Notes: generated by a model not told the origin, from the letters alone. Numbered from the stretch's first letter, positions 1 to 8,287 are shown. The stretch is DNA of 64,000 nt from Aquamicrobium sp. (GCF_023954335.1 NZ_JAMLIE010000001.1:2294001-2358000), one strand, 5' to 3'. Numbers and translations are program-made.

Positions 1-73
1 TTCACGGCCGGATTGAACCGGATCGCTACCGCCGCCCTGCTACGAAGCGGATGAAGGGCTTTGGTACTGCGGT

Positions 74-418
74 TTGGGGCTTGCAATGCTTGTTACAGGT
101 TCACTTTACGCCGACTTGTTCGCGCGCACCGGCGTGTCCGGTTCGCGGCAGGATGCGTCCGCCTCGCGCGAAACCGGCGCGGCGTTCGTCCGCTCGTCCG
201 CCGGCGATGCGGCGGCGGCCGGAGAGCGCCCGGCGCATTTCAGCGTGATCTCGACGATCAGCCCCGGCTCGCTCGCCGCCGCCTATCAGGTGATGCGGGC
301 GCGGGAGGACGGCGGCGAGACGGCCGCGTCCGGGCCGGCGCAGGGCAGGGCGATCCTGTCGGGTCTCGGCATCCCCTCGGCGCTCGCCGCCTATGGCGAG
401 GTGCTTGATTCCGACTGA
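74..418 (+). CDS. Small hypothetical protein, 114 aa
   Basis: The frame opens with TTG at 74; an in-frame ATG at 86 is an equally good start. An in-frame stop at 14 rules out a long upstream extension. Third codon positions are mostly G or C, as in the neighbouring genes, which supports coding. The first 15 or so residues are moderately hydrophobic and could be a weak signal or anchor segment. The rest is rich in Ala, Gly, Ser and Arg, with no motif I recognise. It lies co-directionally 215 bp before the L,D-transpeptidase. Function unknown. Confidence 0.45.
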   Translation: MGLAMLVTGSLYADLFARTGVSGSRQDASASRETGAAFVRSSAGDAAAAGERPAHFSVISTISPGSLAAAYQVMRAREDGGETAASGPAQGRAILSGLGIPSALAAYGEVLDSD

Positions 419-633
419 GGACCGGCGGCGGCGATGTGGCATTCGTGCAACAGGTATGCGCCTGCCACGTTTCCGCCGCATCTCGCCCCAGCGGAAGCCC
501 CATTTACCGGCCAGTGACGGAACCGGCGCTGGATGTGGCGCGTTCGCCTAAAACGATAACAGGTTCCGGATTTCTTCTGATGTGTGTCAAGACTGCCTCC
601 CCGCTGCGCGAAGGGGCCTCGTCTGCGGGGGCG

Positions 634-1449
634 ATGTCGCGCCGCCTGTTCATGGTTTCGATGCCGGCCTTTCTCGCCGCCTGCTCGACGACCGGAGGAG
701 GGCTCGAGAGCATCGCCCCGACCGGCCCCGATCCTTACTACGTCGCGATGTACGGCCCGCAGCCTCAGGAGCAGTTCCCGCTGCCGGCGACCGATATCTC
801 CAAGGTGGACGAGCGCTTCTTCCGCCAGCAGGTCGATTACCATCGCTACGAGACGCCCGGCACGCTGGTCGTCGACACCGCCAACCGCTTCCTCTACCTC
901 GTGCAGGAGAACGGCAAGGCGATGCGCTACGGCATCGGCGTCGGCAAGGCCGGCCTTGAATTCGAGGGCACGGCGCGCGTCGCCCGCAAGGCCGAGTGGC
1001 CGCGCTGGACGCCGACGCCGGCGATGATCGCCCGCGAGCCGGACCGCTATGGGCAGTATGCCGGCGGCATGGAGCCGGGGCTGACCAATCCGCTCGGCCC
1101 GCGCGCGCTCTATCTGTTCCAGGGCAACCAGGACACGCTCTACCGCATCCACGGCACGTCGGAGCCGTGGTCGATCGGGCTCGCCGTGTCCTCGGGCTGC
1201 ATCCGCCTGTTCAACCAGGACATCATCGACCTCTACAACCGCATCGCGCTCGATACGGTCGTCGTCGTGCTCCAGAACGAGCCGCTGATGTACCCGCAGA
1301 AGGAAGTGCCGGAATGGGTGGCGCGCCAGATCGGCACCGGCCAGCAGCCGGCCGCGCCCCAGCCGGTGGCGGAGGCCTATCCGGCCGAGACCTATCCGTC
1401 CGCGGATCCCGGCGCGCCCCAGCCGCGCCGGCCGGCGATCGGGATATGA
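634..1449 (+). CDS. L,D-transpeptidase lipoprotein (YkuD domain)
   Basis: Predicted to form or remodel 3-3 peptidoglycan cross-links, or attach protein to peptidoglycan, in the periplasm. The start at 634 gives a compact lipoprotein signal (MSRRLFMVSMPAFLAAC) with a lipobox ending at Cys17; longer in-frame starts at 436 and 580 would bury it. The YkuD catalytic signature is clear: His173 followed by SSGCIR with the nucleophile Cys189. The 271-residue length is normal for secreted Rhizobiales ErfK/YbiS/YcfS/YnhG proteins. The C-terminal 45 residues are Pro/Ala-rich and probably disordered. The gene converges on dinB across a palindromic heptad repeat. Family assignment is firm; the specific substrate is not known. 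Confidence 0.9.
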   Translation: MSRRLFMVSMPAFLAACSTTGGGLESIAPTGPDPYYVAMYGPQPQEQFPLPATDISKVDERFFRQQVDYHRYETPGTLVVDTANRFLYLVQENGKAMRYGIGVGKAGLEFEGTARVARKAEWPRWTPTPAMIAREPDRYGQYAGGMEPGLTNPLGPRALYLFQGNQDTLYRIHGTSEPWSIGLAVSSGCIRLFNQDIIDLYNRIALDTVVVVLQNEPLMYPQKEVPEWVARQIGTGQQPAAPQPVAEAYPAETYPSADPGAPQPRRPAIGI

Positions 1450-1517
1450 GTGAGTAGGGAATAGTGAGTAGTGAATAGAAAAACTATATTTCACTACTCA
1501 CTACTCACTACTCGCTC
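1448..1517. repeat. Palindromic heptad-repeat element, copy 1
   Basis: Left arm 1448-1478 is a run of 7-bp units of the form TAG[T/G/C]GA[A/G]. Right arm 1491-1517 is the reverse complement of the same units, so the two fold into a long imperfect hairpin with an AT-rich loop. It sits between the converging L,D-transpeptidase and dinB genes, where it could act as a two-way terminator. The right arm contains the last codons and the TAG stop of dinB. Related copies lie at 28192-28272 and 36979-37085. Confidence 0.85.
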
Positions 1518-2814
1518 TCCCTTTCCCCCTGACCCCACGCCCGAACGTATAGCCCGTCTCCACGGCCTTTCCGCCGAATTTCGCCCGCAGCGCGTCGATG
1601 GCGCCTTCGGCCTGCGCGCGCTTGCGCGCCGACTGGTCAACGAGGTCCGGCGGGTCGGCGCGCGCGTCGTCGGTCAGGTCGGCGACGCCGATGCCGAGGA
1701 GGCGGAAGCGCGTGCCGTCCGTCTCCTTGCGCAGGAGGTCGAGCCCGGTCGAGAAGATGCGGTCGGCGAGGCGCGTGGCGTCGGCGAGGCGGCGATTGCG
1801 CGTGCGGATGCGGAAATCGGCGGTCTTCAGCTTCAGCACTACGGTCTGGCCGGCGATGCCCGCCTTCTTCAGCCGCGCCGACACCGTTTCGGACAGGGCC
1901 CGCAGCACCGGGGTCAGGTCAGCGAGCGATGCCATGTCGACGTCGAATGTCGTTTCGGCCGAGACGCTTTTCGCGTCGTGGCCGGGATCGACCCGGCGGT
2001 CGTCCTCGCCGCGCGATAGGCGGTAGAGCCGGTCGCCCATGGTGCCGTACCGGCGCAGCAGCTCGTCGCGCGCCATGGTCTGCAACTGACCGATCGAGAC
2101 GATCCTGTCGCGCTCGAGCGTGGCGGCGAACGCCTTGCCGACGCCCCAGATCATCGACACCGGCTTGTCGGCGAGGAAGGCCAAGGCCTCGGCCTCGCCG
2201 ATGACGGAAAAGCCGCGCGGCTTCTGGAGGTCCGACGCCACCTTGGCGAGGAACTTGCAGTAGGACAGCCCGACCGAGGCGGTGATGCCGATCTCGCGCT
2301 CGACCCGGCGGCAGAACTCGGCCAGCACCATGGCCGGCGATTTCCCGTGCAGCCGTTCGGTACCGGAAAGGTCGAGGAACGCCTCGTCGATGGACAGCGG
2401 CTCGACCAGCGGCGTCAGCGCCTGCATCATCGCCCGCACCTGTCGTCCCACAGTGGCGTACTTCTCCATGTCGGGCTTGAGCACCACCGCGTCCGGGCAG
2501 GCCTCCAGCGCCTTGAACATCGGCATGGCCGAGCGCACGCCGCAGATGCGGGCGATGTAACAGGCGGTCGAGACGACGCCGCGCTTCGCCCCGCCGACGA
2601 TCACCGGCCTGTCGCGCAGCTCCGGCCGGTCGCGCTTCTCCACCGCGGCGTAGAAGGCATCGCAATCGATATGGGCGAGCGACAGCGAATAGAGCTCCTT
2701 GTGGCGCACGAGCCTCGGGCTGCCGCAGGACTGGCAGCGCGTGCGCGCCGTCCGTTGCGGGGTCAGGCAGTCACGGCAGAAACCGTGCTCGGGATCGTTG
2801 GCGGCACTGTTCAT
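1501..2814 (-). CDS. dinB: DNA polymerase IV (Y-family) with N-terminal zinc-finger-like module
   Basis: Error-prone translesion polymerase. The 437 residues begin with a four-cysteine module (Cys13, Cys16, Cys27, Cys30; CxxC-x10-CxxC) absent from E. coli DinB but familiar from rhizobial homologues. The Y-family palm follows: LAHIDCDAFYA with metal ligands Asp50 and Asp52, and SIDEAFLDL with Asp143 and Glu144. The helix-hairpin-helix and little-finger regions fill the C-terminal half. The last residues (SSE) and the stop are encoded by the palindromic heptad repeat, so the tail was probably set by that element. The ATG at 2814 places the zinc module close to the N-terminus. Confidence 0.95.
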   Translation of the reverse strand: MNSAANDPEHGFCRDCLTPQRTARTRCQSCGSPRLVRHKELYSLSLAHIDCDAFYAAVEKRDRPELRDRPVIVGGAKRGVVSTACYIARICGVRSAMPMFKALEACPDAVVLKPDMEKYATVGRQVRAMMQALTPLVEPLSIDEAFLDLSGTERLHGKSPAMVLAEFCRRVEREIGITASVGLSYCKFLAKVASDLQKPRGFSVIGEAEALAFLADKPVSMIWGVGKAFAATLERDRIVSIGQLQTMARDELLRRYGTMGDRLYRLSRGEDDRRVDPGHDAKSVSAETTFDVDMASLADLTPVLRALSETVSARLKKAGIAGQTVVLKLKTADFRIRTRNRRLADATRLADRIFSTGLDLLRKETDGTRFRLLGIGVADLTDDARADPPDLVDQSARKRAQAEGAIDALRAKFGGKAVETGYTFGRGVRGKGRASSE

Positions 2815-2919
2815 CGCTTGACCGCAGAAAGAGCGCCGCCACCCTATCGCATGCCGCGCCGAAACGGGAGCGGGCGCGGCGGCGGCGCCATGCTTGGCAA
2901 CAGGATTCCGAAGCGCCGC

Positions 2920-3591
2920 TTAAAGCCGCAGTGCGCTGGCGATGCCGTCGCCGGCCTCGCGCCAGTCCATGGCGATGGCCGTGTCCTGCGGCAGCTCGGG
3001 CAGCAGCGGGCGCAGCGAGTTGTCGGCGATCAGGTGGAAGAGGTGGGAATCGGTGACCGAGACCCGCGCCGAGGCGAGGTTGTGCGGCATGTCGTCGACG
3101 AAGGCGACGGCGCGCCCGCTCTGGCCGCGCAGGTGGCGAATCGCCGGCCCCTTGGCCATTTGCGTGGTCAGCAGCGGGTAGGAGAGGCCGATGCGGTCGA
3201 GGAACGTGCGCCGCGTGTCGCGGTGGCGGTGCGGCATGGCGGTCAGCAGCACCACCTCGGCCTTGCCGGCGATCTTCGCCACCGCCTGCGCCGCGCCTTC
3301 GACCGGCGTCTGCCAGTCGGTCTGGAGGTGGAAAAAGCCGTCGAGCAGCGCCGTGACCCTGGCGTTCTCCACCGCAACGCCGGTCTCGATCTCGAAGACG
3401 TTGCCGAACAGGCGGAAGGTCTCGAGCCGCAGCGTGCAGCCGTTGCGCTCGAAATAACGCAGGAGCGGCCCGACGAAATGCAGCAGCACGTCGTCGACGT
3501 CGAGGACGAGCAGCGGCCGCTCGCGGGCGAATCGCTCGTCCGGCACCAGCGCCTCGATCTGGCGCAGCGTTTCGGGGTCCAGCGTCGTCAT
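2920..3591 (-). CDS. HAD-superfamily hydrolase-like protein
   Basis: A 223-residue protein with haloacid dehalogenase landmarks: motif I LVLDVDDVLLHF (Asp31, Asp33), a central LLTAMPHRH segment where the motif II Thr/Ser is expected, and VAFVDDMPHNL as the acidic motif IV. A phosphatase or phosphotransferase role is inferred from the fold only. The ATG at 3591 overlaps the stop of the upstream DUF3572 gene (ATGA), so the two are translationally coupled. Roughly 100 bp separate it from dinB downstream. Substrate unknown. Confidence 0.75.
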   Translation of the reverse strand: MTTLDPETLRQIEALVPDERFARERPLLVLDVDDVLLHFVGPLLRYFERNGCTLRLETFRLFGNVFEIETGVAVENARVTALLDGFFHLQTDWQTPVEGAAQAVAKIAGKAEVVLLTAMPHRHRDTRRTFLDRIGLSYPLLTTQMAKGPAIRHLRGQSGRAVAFVDDMPHNLASARVSVTDSHLFHLIADNSLRPLLPELPQDTAIAMDWREAGDGIASALRL

Positions 3592-3911
3592 GTCGAGGCC
3601 TCGAAGCGGTCGTCGCCGAAGGGGAGGGCCGCAAGCGCGGCCGCGACATGGGCCGGCGTGACCGGCGCGGACCCGCCGCCGCTCGCCTCGCAGAAGGCGG
3701 TCAGCGTCGGCTCGTGCGCCATCAGGAATTGCAGCACGCCGGCGAGGAAGCCGGGTTCGGCCGCCGCGCGCCGGATCTGCCCGGCCTCGATGCCGGTGAT
3801 GGCGAGGAAGCGCGGCAAGAGCACGGGATCGGCCGCGACGAAGCCGAGCGCGGCAACGGCGATTGCCTCGGCGGTTTCGCGGTCCATTCTGGCGGGAGAG
3901 GGCGGGCGCAT
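3588..3911 (-). CDS. DUF3572 family protein
   Basis: A 107-residue, Ala-rich, mainly helical small protein resembling the alphaproteobacterial DUF3572 family; diagnostic stretches are DRETAEAIAVAALGF and IRRAAAEPGFLAGVLQF. An alternative ATG at 3887 gives 99 residues; no clear ribosome-binding site separates the two. Its stop overlaps the start of the HAD-like gene, forming a two-gene operon that diverges from divK. No biochemical role is established for the family. Confidence 0.75.
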   Translation of the reverse strand: MRPPSPARMDRETAEAIAVAALGFVAADPVLLPRFLAITGIEAGQIRRAAAEPGFLAGVLQFLMAHEPTLTAFCEASGGGSAPVTPAHVAAALAALPFGDDRFEAST

Positions 3912-4063
3912 GGGCAGGCTGTAGCGCAGGCTTGAGGGCCCGGGCAAGCGGGTTTGCCATTCGTCAATCAAATTGCGCTAGGGTAGGCGCGGATTATCAG
4001 CCGCCGTGGCGGCCGGATGCCGGGAGCGGGTGTGCGTCGATCCTGGCGGGGGTTAGGGAAGAC

Positions 4064-4435
4064 ATGCCGAAGAAGGTTATGATCGTCGAAGACAACGAGC
4101 TCAACATGAAGCTCTTCCGCGACCTGATCGAGGCTTCCGGCTACGAGACGGTGCGCACCCGCAACGGGCTGGAGGCGCTCGACCTCGCCCGCGCCCACAA
4201 GCCCGACCTCATCCTGATGGACATCCAGCTTCCGGAAGTGTCGGGGCTCGAGGTCACCAAATGGCTGAAGGAGGACGACGAGCTGCACACCATCCCGGTG
4301 ATCGCGGTCACCGCCTTCGCCATGAAGGGCGACGAGGAGCGCATCCGCCAGGGCGGGTGCGAGGCCTATATTTCCAAGCCGATCTCGGTGGCCCGGTTCA
4401 TCGAGACGATCAAGTCGTATCTGGGCGACGCCTGA
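4064..4435 (+). CDS. divK: Single-domain response regulator DivK
   Basis: Stand-alone receiver domain of 123 residues, essentially the length of Caulobacter DivK. The acidic pocket (VEDNE), the phosphoacceptor region LILMDIQLPEVSGLEV, the conserved Thr in VTAFAMKGD and the Lys in ISKPI are all present. Phosphorylated DivK controls the DivJ/PleC and DivL-CckA pathway that governs CtrA and asymmetric division. pleD follows 37 bp downstream, the usual alphaproteobacterial arrangement. The ATG at 4064 starts MPKKVMIVEDN, matching family N-termini; extension upstream enters GC-rich sequence with no homology. Confidence 0.95.
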   Translation: MPKKVMIVEDNELNMKLFRDLIEASGYETVRTRNGLEALDLARAHKPDLILMDIQLPEVSGLEVTKWLKEDDELHTIPVIAVTAFAMKGDEERIRQGGCEAYISKPISVARFIETIKSYLGDA

Positions 4436-4472
4436 TGGCCGCGCCTTCCGTTGTCGTGGAGCTCGTCGCGCA

Positions 4473-5846
4473 ATGACCGCCCGTATCCTTGTCGTGGATG
4501 ACGTCCCGGCGAACGTGAAGCTCTTGGAAGCGCGGCTGCTCGCGGAATATTTCGAGGTCATCCCGGCCTTCAGCGGCGCGGAGGCGCTCGACGCCTGCGA
4601 GAACGGCCGGGTCGACGTGGTGCTGCTCGACGTGATGATGCCGGACATGGACGGCTTCGAGGTCTGCCGCCGGTTGAAGAACGATCCGGCGACCCAGCAC
4701 ATCCCCGTGGTGATGGTGACGGCGCTCGACCAGGTCTCCGACCGCGTACGTGGGCTGGAGGCGGGGGCCGACGACTTCCTGACCAAGCCGGTCAACGATT
4801 TGCAGCTGATGACGCGGGTGAAGAGCCTGGTGCGGCTGAAGACGCTGACCGACGAGCTGCGGCTGCGCGCCGCCACCACGCGCAACATCGGCATCGAGGA
4901 GCTGCTGAGCCGGCGCGACGCGGTGACGGAAGCGCCGGCGCACGTCCTGCTCCTCGAGGAGCGCGCCTCGGCGGCCGAGCGCGTGGCGAAGATGCTGCGC
5001 GGCCGCTGCCGGCTCTCGGTGGCGGTCGATCCCAACGCCGCGTTCTTCCAGGCCGCCGACGGCGACTATGACTGCATCATCGTCTCGACGGCCTTTTCCG
5101 ATTACGACCCGCTCAGGCTATGCTCGCAGCTGCGCACGCTCGACCGCACACGCTTCGTGCCGATCATGCTGCTGGCGGACCAGGGCGAGGACGCGCGGCT
5201 GGCGCGCGGGCTGGAGCTCGGCGTCAACGACTATCTGGTGCGCCCCATCGACCAGCACGAGCTGATCGCGCGCCTCGTCACCCAGATCAAGCGCAAGCGC
5301 TACAACGACCATCTGCGCGAATCCGTCGCCCAGACCATCGAGATGGCCGTCACCGACGGCCTGACCGGACTGCACAACCGCCGCTATCTCGACAGCCACC
5401 TGACGACCCTGTTCGAGCGCGCGCGCAACCGCCGCCGGCCGCTGTCGCTGATGATCACCGATATCGACCGATTCAAGGCGATCAACGACACATACGGCCA
5501 CGACGTCGGCGACGAGGTGCTGCGCGAGTTCGCCAGCCGCCTGCGCAAGAACGTGCGCGGGATCGATCTCGCCTGCCGCATGGGCGGCGAGGAGTTCGTC
5601 GTCGTCATGCCGGACACGGAAGGCCCCATCGCCGAGAAGGTCGCCGAGCGCATCCGCGCCCAGATCGCCGACACGCCCTTCGTCGTCGGCGCCGACAGGC
5701 GCGAGATCACGGTGACGGTCAGCGTCGGCGTCTCGGCGATGATGCGCGAGGCGGATGCCGTGGAGGCGATGATGAAGCGCGCGGACCTCGCCCTCTACGA
5801 GGCCAAGAACGGCGGCCGCAACCGGGTCGTCGCCGCTGCCGCCTGA
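4473..5846 (+). CDS. pleD: Diguanylate cyclase response regulator PleD
   Basis: 457 residues with REC-REC-GGDEF architecture. The first receiver carries VVDDVPAN and VVLLDVMMPDMDGFEV; the second is degenerate, as in PleD, and serves dimerisation. The catalytic loop reads GGEEF, preceded five residues upstream by RGID, the RxxD inhibitory I-site that binds c-di-GMP for product inhibition. In Caulobacter PleD drives the swarmer-to-stalked transition through c-di-GMP; here a similar cell-cycle role is inferred from the divK-pleD pairing. Length and spacing are normal. Confidence 0.95.
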   Translation: MTARILVVDDVPANVKLLEARLLAEYFEVIPAFSGAEALDACENGRVDVVLLDVMMPDMDGFEVCRRLKNDPATQHIPVVMVTALDQVSDRVRGLEAGADDFLTKPVNDLQLMTRVKSLVRLKTLTDELRLRAATTRNIGIEELLSRRDAVTEAPAHVLLLEERASAAERVAKMLRGRCRLSVAVDPNAAFFQAADGDYDCIIVSTAFSDYDPLRLCSQLRTLDRTRFVPIMLLADQGEDARLARGLELGVNDYLVRPIDQHELIARLVTQIKRKRYNDHLRESVAQTIEMAVTDGLTGLHNRRYLDSHLTTLFERARNRRRPLSLMITDIDRFKAINDTYGHDVGDEVLREFASRLRKNVRGIDLACRMGGEEFVVVMPDTEGPIAEKVAERIRAQIADTPFVVGADRREITVTVSVGVSAMMREADAVEAMMKRADLALYEAKNGGRNRVVAAAA

Positions 5847-5939
5847 TGGCGGAATTTCTGTAAAAATTGATATGAATCAAGCGGCTCCAGCCGCTTCCTG
5901 CGCCAAATTTACCCTGTTTGTGGAGAGTTGGCGCCGTAG

Positions 5940-6116
5940 TTAAGAAAGTGTTGATTTTATTGCGCCTGTGCGCAACTGTGCCCGTGGGACATACGGGCGG
6001 GGTTGAACGGGGCGCAAGAGCCCTTCTTTTCCCTTTCCGTAGACGTAACACCCCATGATGCTCAGGTCCGCCGCATCTCCTGGGTTCGTGGGGTCGGCCG
6101 GTCGGCGCTGGTACAT
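5940..6116 (-). CDS. Candidate small ORF, 58 aa
   Basis: A 59-codon frame not previously obvious because of its size. The ATG at 6116 is preceded by a near-perfect AGGAGG (complement of 6122-6127) with a 5-nt spacer. The predicted peptide starts MYQRRPADPTNPGDAADL and contains a short MGCYVYGKGK segment; it is basic and has no membrane segment. Codon third positions are GC-rich in the first half and weaker in the second. It lies downstream of the rpmG terminator on the same strand, so it would need its own promoter. I do not recognise the protein; the region could instead encode a structured RNA. Confidence 0.4.
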   Translation of the reverse strand: MYQRRPADPTNPGDAADLSIMGCYVYGKGKEGLLRPVQPRPYVPRAQLRTGAIKSTLS

Positions 6117-6155
6117 AGTGGCCTCCTCGTACCGCTGCCAGATTGCTGACCGGCC
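6096..6155. other. Strong hairpin enclosing the small-ORF ribosome-binding site; possible structured RNA
   Basis: An 8-bp perfect outer stem (6096-6103 with 6148-6155) and a 5-bp inner stem (6110-6114 with 6129-6133) leave a 14-nt loop. Read on the minus strand the loop carries AGGAGG and most of the start codon. Read on the plus strand it carries CCUCCU, an anti-Shine-Dalgarno motif of the kind seen in some alphaproteobacterial small RNAs. Further inverted repeats lie at about 5951-6100. I saw no match to the conserved cores of SRP RNA, tmRNA or RNase P RNA. Confidence 0.5.
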
Positions 6156-6186
6156 CCCTTATTTCCGGCACTTGATGGCCGAAACG

Positions 6187-6216
6187 AAAAACGCCGCCTG
6201 AAAAGGCGGCGTTTTT
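6187..6216. terminator. Bidirectional intrinsic terminator
   Basis: A 12-bp perfect stem (AAAAACGCCGCC with GGCGGCGTTTTT) around a TGAAAA loop, with T-runs on both strands. It lies 22 bp after the rpmG stop and ends rpmG transcription on the minus strand. It could also end any plus-strand transcript coming from the structured region to its left. Confidence 0.9.
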
Positions 6217-6238
6217 CTCGTCCGCGCCGGGGCGCGGA

Positions 6239-6406
6239 TTACTTGATCTTCGTTTCCTTGAATTCGACGTGCTTGCGGGCGACCGGGTCGTACTTCCGCT
6301 TCGTCATCTTCTCGGTCATGGTGCGGCTGTTCTTCTTGGTGACATAGAAGAAGCCGGTGTCCGCGGTGGACAGAAGCTTGATCTTGATGGTCGTAGCCTT
6401 GGCCAT
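6239..6406 (-). CDS. rpmG: 50S ribosomal protein L33
   Basis: A 55-residue protein, MAKATTIKIKLLSTADTGFF onwards, ending in ETKIK. This is the alphaproteobacterial form of L33, a large-subunit protein near the E site. It lacks the paired zinc-binding cysteines of the C+ type. It is the last gene of the long minus-strand run and is closed by the intrinsic terminator at 6187-6216. Confidence 0.97.
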   Translation of the reverse strand: MAKATTIKIKLLSTADTGFFYVTKKNSRTMTEKMTKRKYDPVARKHVEFKETKIK

Positions 6407-6548
6407 TTTCGTGTCCGCTGTTCTTGAGGGTCAGGTCGCCGCATAGGTTCGGGCGGCGAGCCCGGCTGCGGAAATCTCGCGCGGAGACATAAACAAGCAC
6501 GGCGGAAAGTCAAGCCCGTTCGTGCCCGGGCCGGCTTTCAGCCGGCAT

Positions 6549-6977
6549 TCAGAACGTGATCCGGATCGAATCCGCGCTCTTCTTCGCCTCTCCGTGGTAG
6601 ACGGCCTCGATGTTGTTGCCGTCCGGGTCGATGACGAAGGCGGCGAAATAGCCGGGATGATAGGGGCGTTCGCCCGGCGCGCCGTTGTCGCTTCCGCCAT
6701 TGGCGAGGCCCGCGTCGTAGAACGCCTCGACGGCCGCGTGGTCCTGCGCCTGGAAGGCGAGGTGGACGCGTCCCGTCAGCCGCCCGAGCGCCGCGGGGCT
6801 GCTGACCGAGGAGACGAAGAGCTCGTCGGCCCAGAAATAATCGTCGCCGACGCCGCCGATCGGGATGCCGAGCGCGCCCAGCGCCGCCTCGTAGAACCGG
6901 CGGCTCGCCTCGACATCCTGGACGACGAGCTGGATGTGGTCGATCAGGCGGCCACGGTAAAGTTCGTTGGTTTCCAT
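6549..6977 (-). CDS. VOC (glyoxalase/bleomycin-resistance fold) family protein
   Basis: 142 residues with the paired beta-alpha-beta-beta-beta modules of the vicinal oxygen chelate fold: an N-terminal LIDHIQLVVQDVEASRRFY and a C-terminal FAAFVIDPDGNNIEAVYH, including His and Glu residues suited to metal binding. The start at 6977 is favoured because a GAGG sits about 8 nt upstream; an earlier in-frame ATG at 7010 would add 11 residues unlike the family. Substrate cannot be inferred. Confidence 0.85.
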   Translation of the reverse strand: METNELYRGRLIDHIQLVVQDVEASRRFYEAALGALGIPIGGVGDDYFWADELFVSSVSSPAALGRLTGRVHLAFQAQDHAAVEAFYDAGLANGGSDNGAPGERPYHPGYFAAFVIDPDGNNIEAVYHGEAKKSADSIRITF

Positions 6978-7059
6978 GCCGGCATCCTCGCTGCTTGTTT
7001 CGCGAGCCAAGGTAGCGCGTGACGATGTCCCGTCAATGACGGGGTTCAGCGGCGGGATT

Positions 7060-8265
7060 CTAGCGACGTCCGGCGATGCCGGCGAGCCGCACCGCCGCCA
7101 GCGCCAGATAGGCGGCGAAGAACAGCGCCAGCGTCCAGGCGAAGCCGTTGGGGCCGGCGATGTCCATGCCGATGCCGATGGCCTGCGGGCCGATCAGCAT
7201 GCCGATGCCGTAGCAGAAGACGAAGGCGGCGTTGGCCGAGGCAAGGTCGCGCCCGGAGAGCTTGGAGCCGAGATGGGCGAGGCCGACCGTGTAGAGGCCG
7301 GCGACCACGCCGCCCCAGACGAACAGGATCGCCGCGCTCATGCGCCAGTTGCCGGCGACGAACGGCAGCGCGAGCACGCCGATCAGGCCGACGAAGGCGC
7401 AGAGCGCGAGCAGGATTCGCCGGTCGCGCATGCGGTCGCTGACGAGGCCGAGCGGAATCTGCAGCAGCACGTTGCCGAGGCCGACCGCGGTCAAAAGCAG
7501 CGCCGCGTCGGCCTCCGGATAGCCGATGCGCGCGCCGTAGACGGGAAACAGCGCGAAGCCGCCGGTTTCCACCGCGCCGAAGACGAGGACGGCCGCCGTC
7601 GCCGTCGGCACCAGCCAGATGTAGCGAGCGAATCCGCCGCTACTACCATGCGCCGATCCGGCGATGTCCGGGCTCTCGCGCCAGGCGAGCGAGACCGGGA
7701 TCGCGGCGAGCGCGATCAGCCCGAAGGCGATGCCGAACGGCGCGAAGCCGGCCGACCCGATCTGCGCGAACAGCCACGGCCCGAAGGCGAAGCCGAGCGA
7801 CAGCACGGTCGCGTAGATGCCGAGGATGAGGCCGCGCCGGTGCGCCGGCGCCGAGGTCGAGATCCAGAACTCGGACAGGATGAACAGCACCGTCAGCGCG
7901 AAATGCAGGCCCGCGCGCAGCGGAAACCACATCCAGAAATACGGCACGAAATAGAAGCCGACGAAGGCGAGGCCGCCGGCGAGGATCATCGCCAGCATCA
8001 GCGGCACGACGCCGAAGCGCGCGGCGAGCGGCGTGGCAAAGGGGGCGGCGACGATCGAGGCGATGCCGGCGATGGCCGTGTTGGCGCCGATCATGGTCGC
8101 CGAATAGCCGCGCGTCTCGAGGATGACGGACAAGAGCGGCACGCCGAGGCCGATCGCCATGCCGACGACGCTGATCGAGGCGATGGCCGCGGCGATCGAA
8201 AGCCAGCGCATGCCCTCGGCCTCGCCGGCGGCACCGTTGGAAGCGGACGGCGGCTCTACCATCAC
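7060..8265 (-). CDS. Major facilitator superfamily transporter
   Basis: 401 residues with about 12 hydrophobic segments and the MFS intracellular-loop pattern: FATPLAARFG between helices 2 and 3, and GLVSDRMRDRR in the second half. Inner-membrane secondary carrier or drug/metabolite exporter; substrate unknown. It follows the NUDIX gene by 22 bp on the same strand, so it probably shares its transcript. The start ATG at 8265 gives a short polar N-terminus before helix 1; the next ATG is one codon later. Confidence 0.88.
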   Translation of the reverse strand: MMVEPPSASNGAAGEAEGMRWLSIAAAIASISVVGMAIGLGVPLLSVILETRGYSATMIGANTAIAGIASIVAAPFATPLAARFGVVPLMLAMILAGGLAFVGFYFVPYFWMWFPLRAGLHFALTVLFILSEFWISTSAPAHRRGLILGIYATVLSLGFAFGPWLFAQIGSAGFAPFGIAFGLIALAAIPVSLAWRESPDIAGSAHGSSGGFARYIWLVPTATAAVLVFGAVETGGFALFPVYGARIGYPEADAALLLTAVGLGNVLLQIPLGLVSDRMRDRRILLALCAFVGLIGVLALPFVAGNWRMSAAILFVWGGVVAGLYTVGLAHLGSKLSGRDLASANAAFVFCYGIGMLIGPQAIGIGMDIAGPNGFAWTLALFFAAYLALAAVRLAGIAGRR

Positions 8266-8287
8266 GTCACCTGCGATGAGGACGATG

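Noticed and set aside
1448..1517. Heptad units considered as a CRISPR-like or microsatellite array
   Set aside because: Units are 7 bp without unique spacers and are arranged as inverted arms, so neither CRISPR nor a simple slippage tract fits.
2347..3924. Long open frame antisense to dinB and the HAD-like gene (about 525 codons)
   Set aside because: Arises from high GC; the opposite strand carries recognisable catalytic motifs, and this translation has none.
5939..5954. CtrA-like box TTAA-N7-TTGA near the pleD end
   Set aside because: One mismatch to TTAA-N7-TTAA and no promoter elements nearby; easily a chance match.
5940..6216. Possible 6S, SRP, tmRNA or RNase P RNA in the structured spacer before rpmG
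   Set aside because: I could not find the conserved cores of SRP, tmRNA or RNase P RNA, and could not establish the 6S bulge; kept only as an unassigned structured region.
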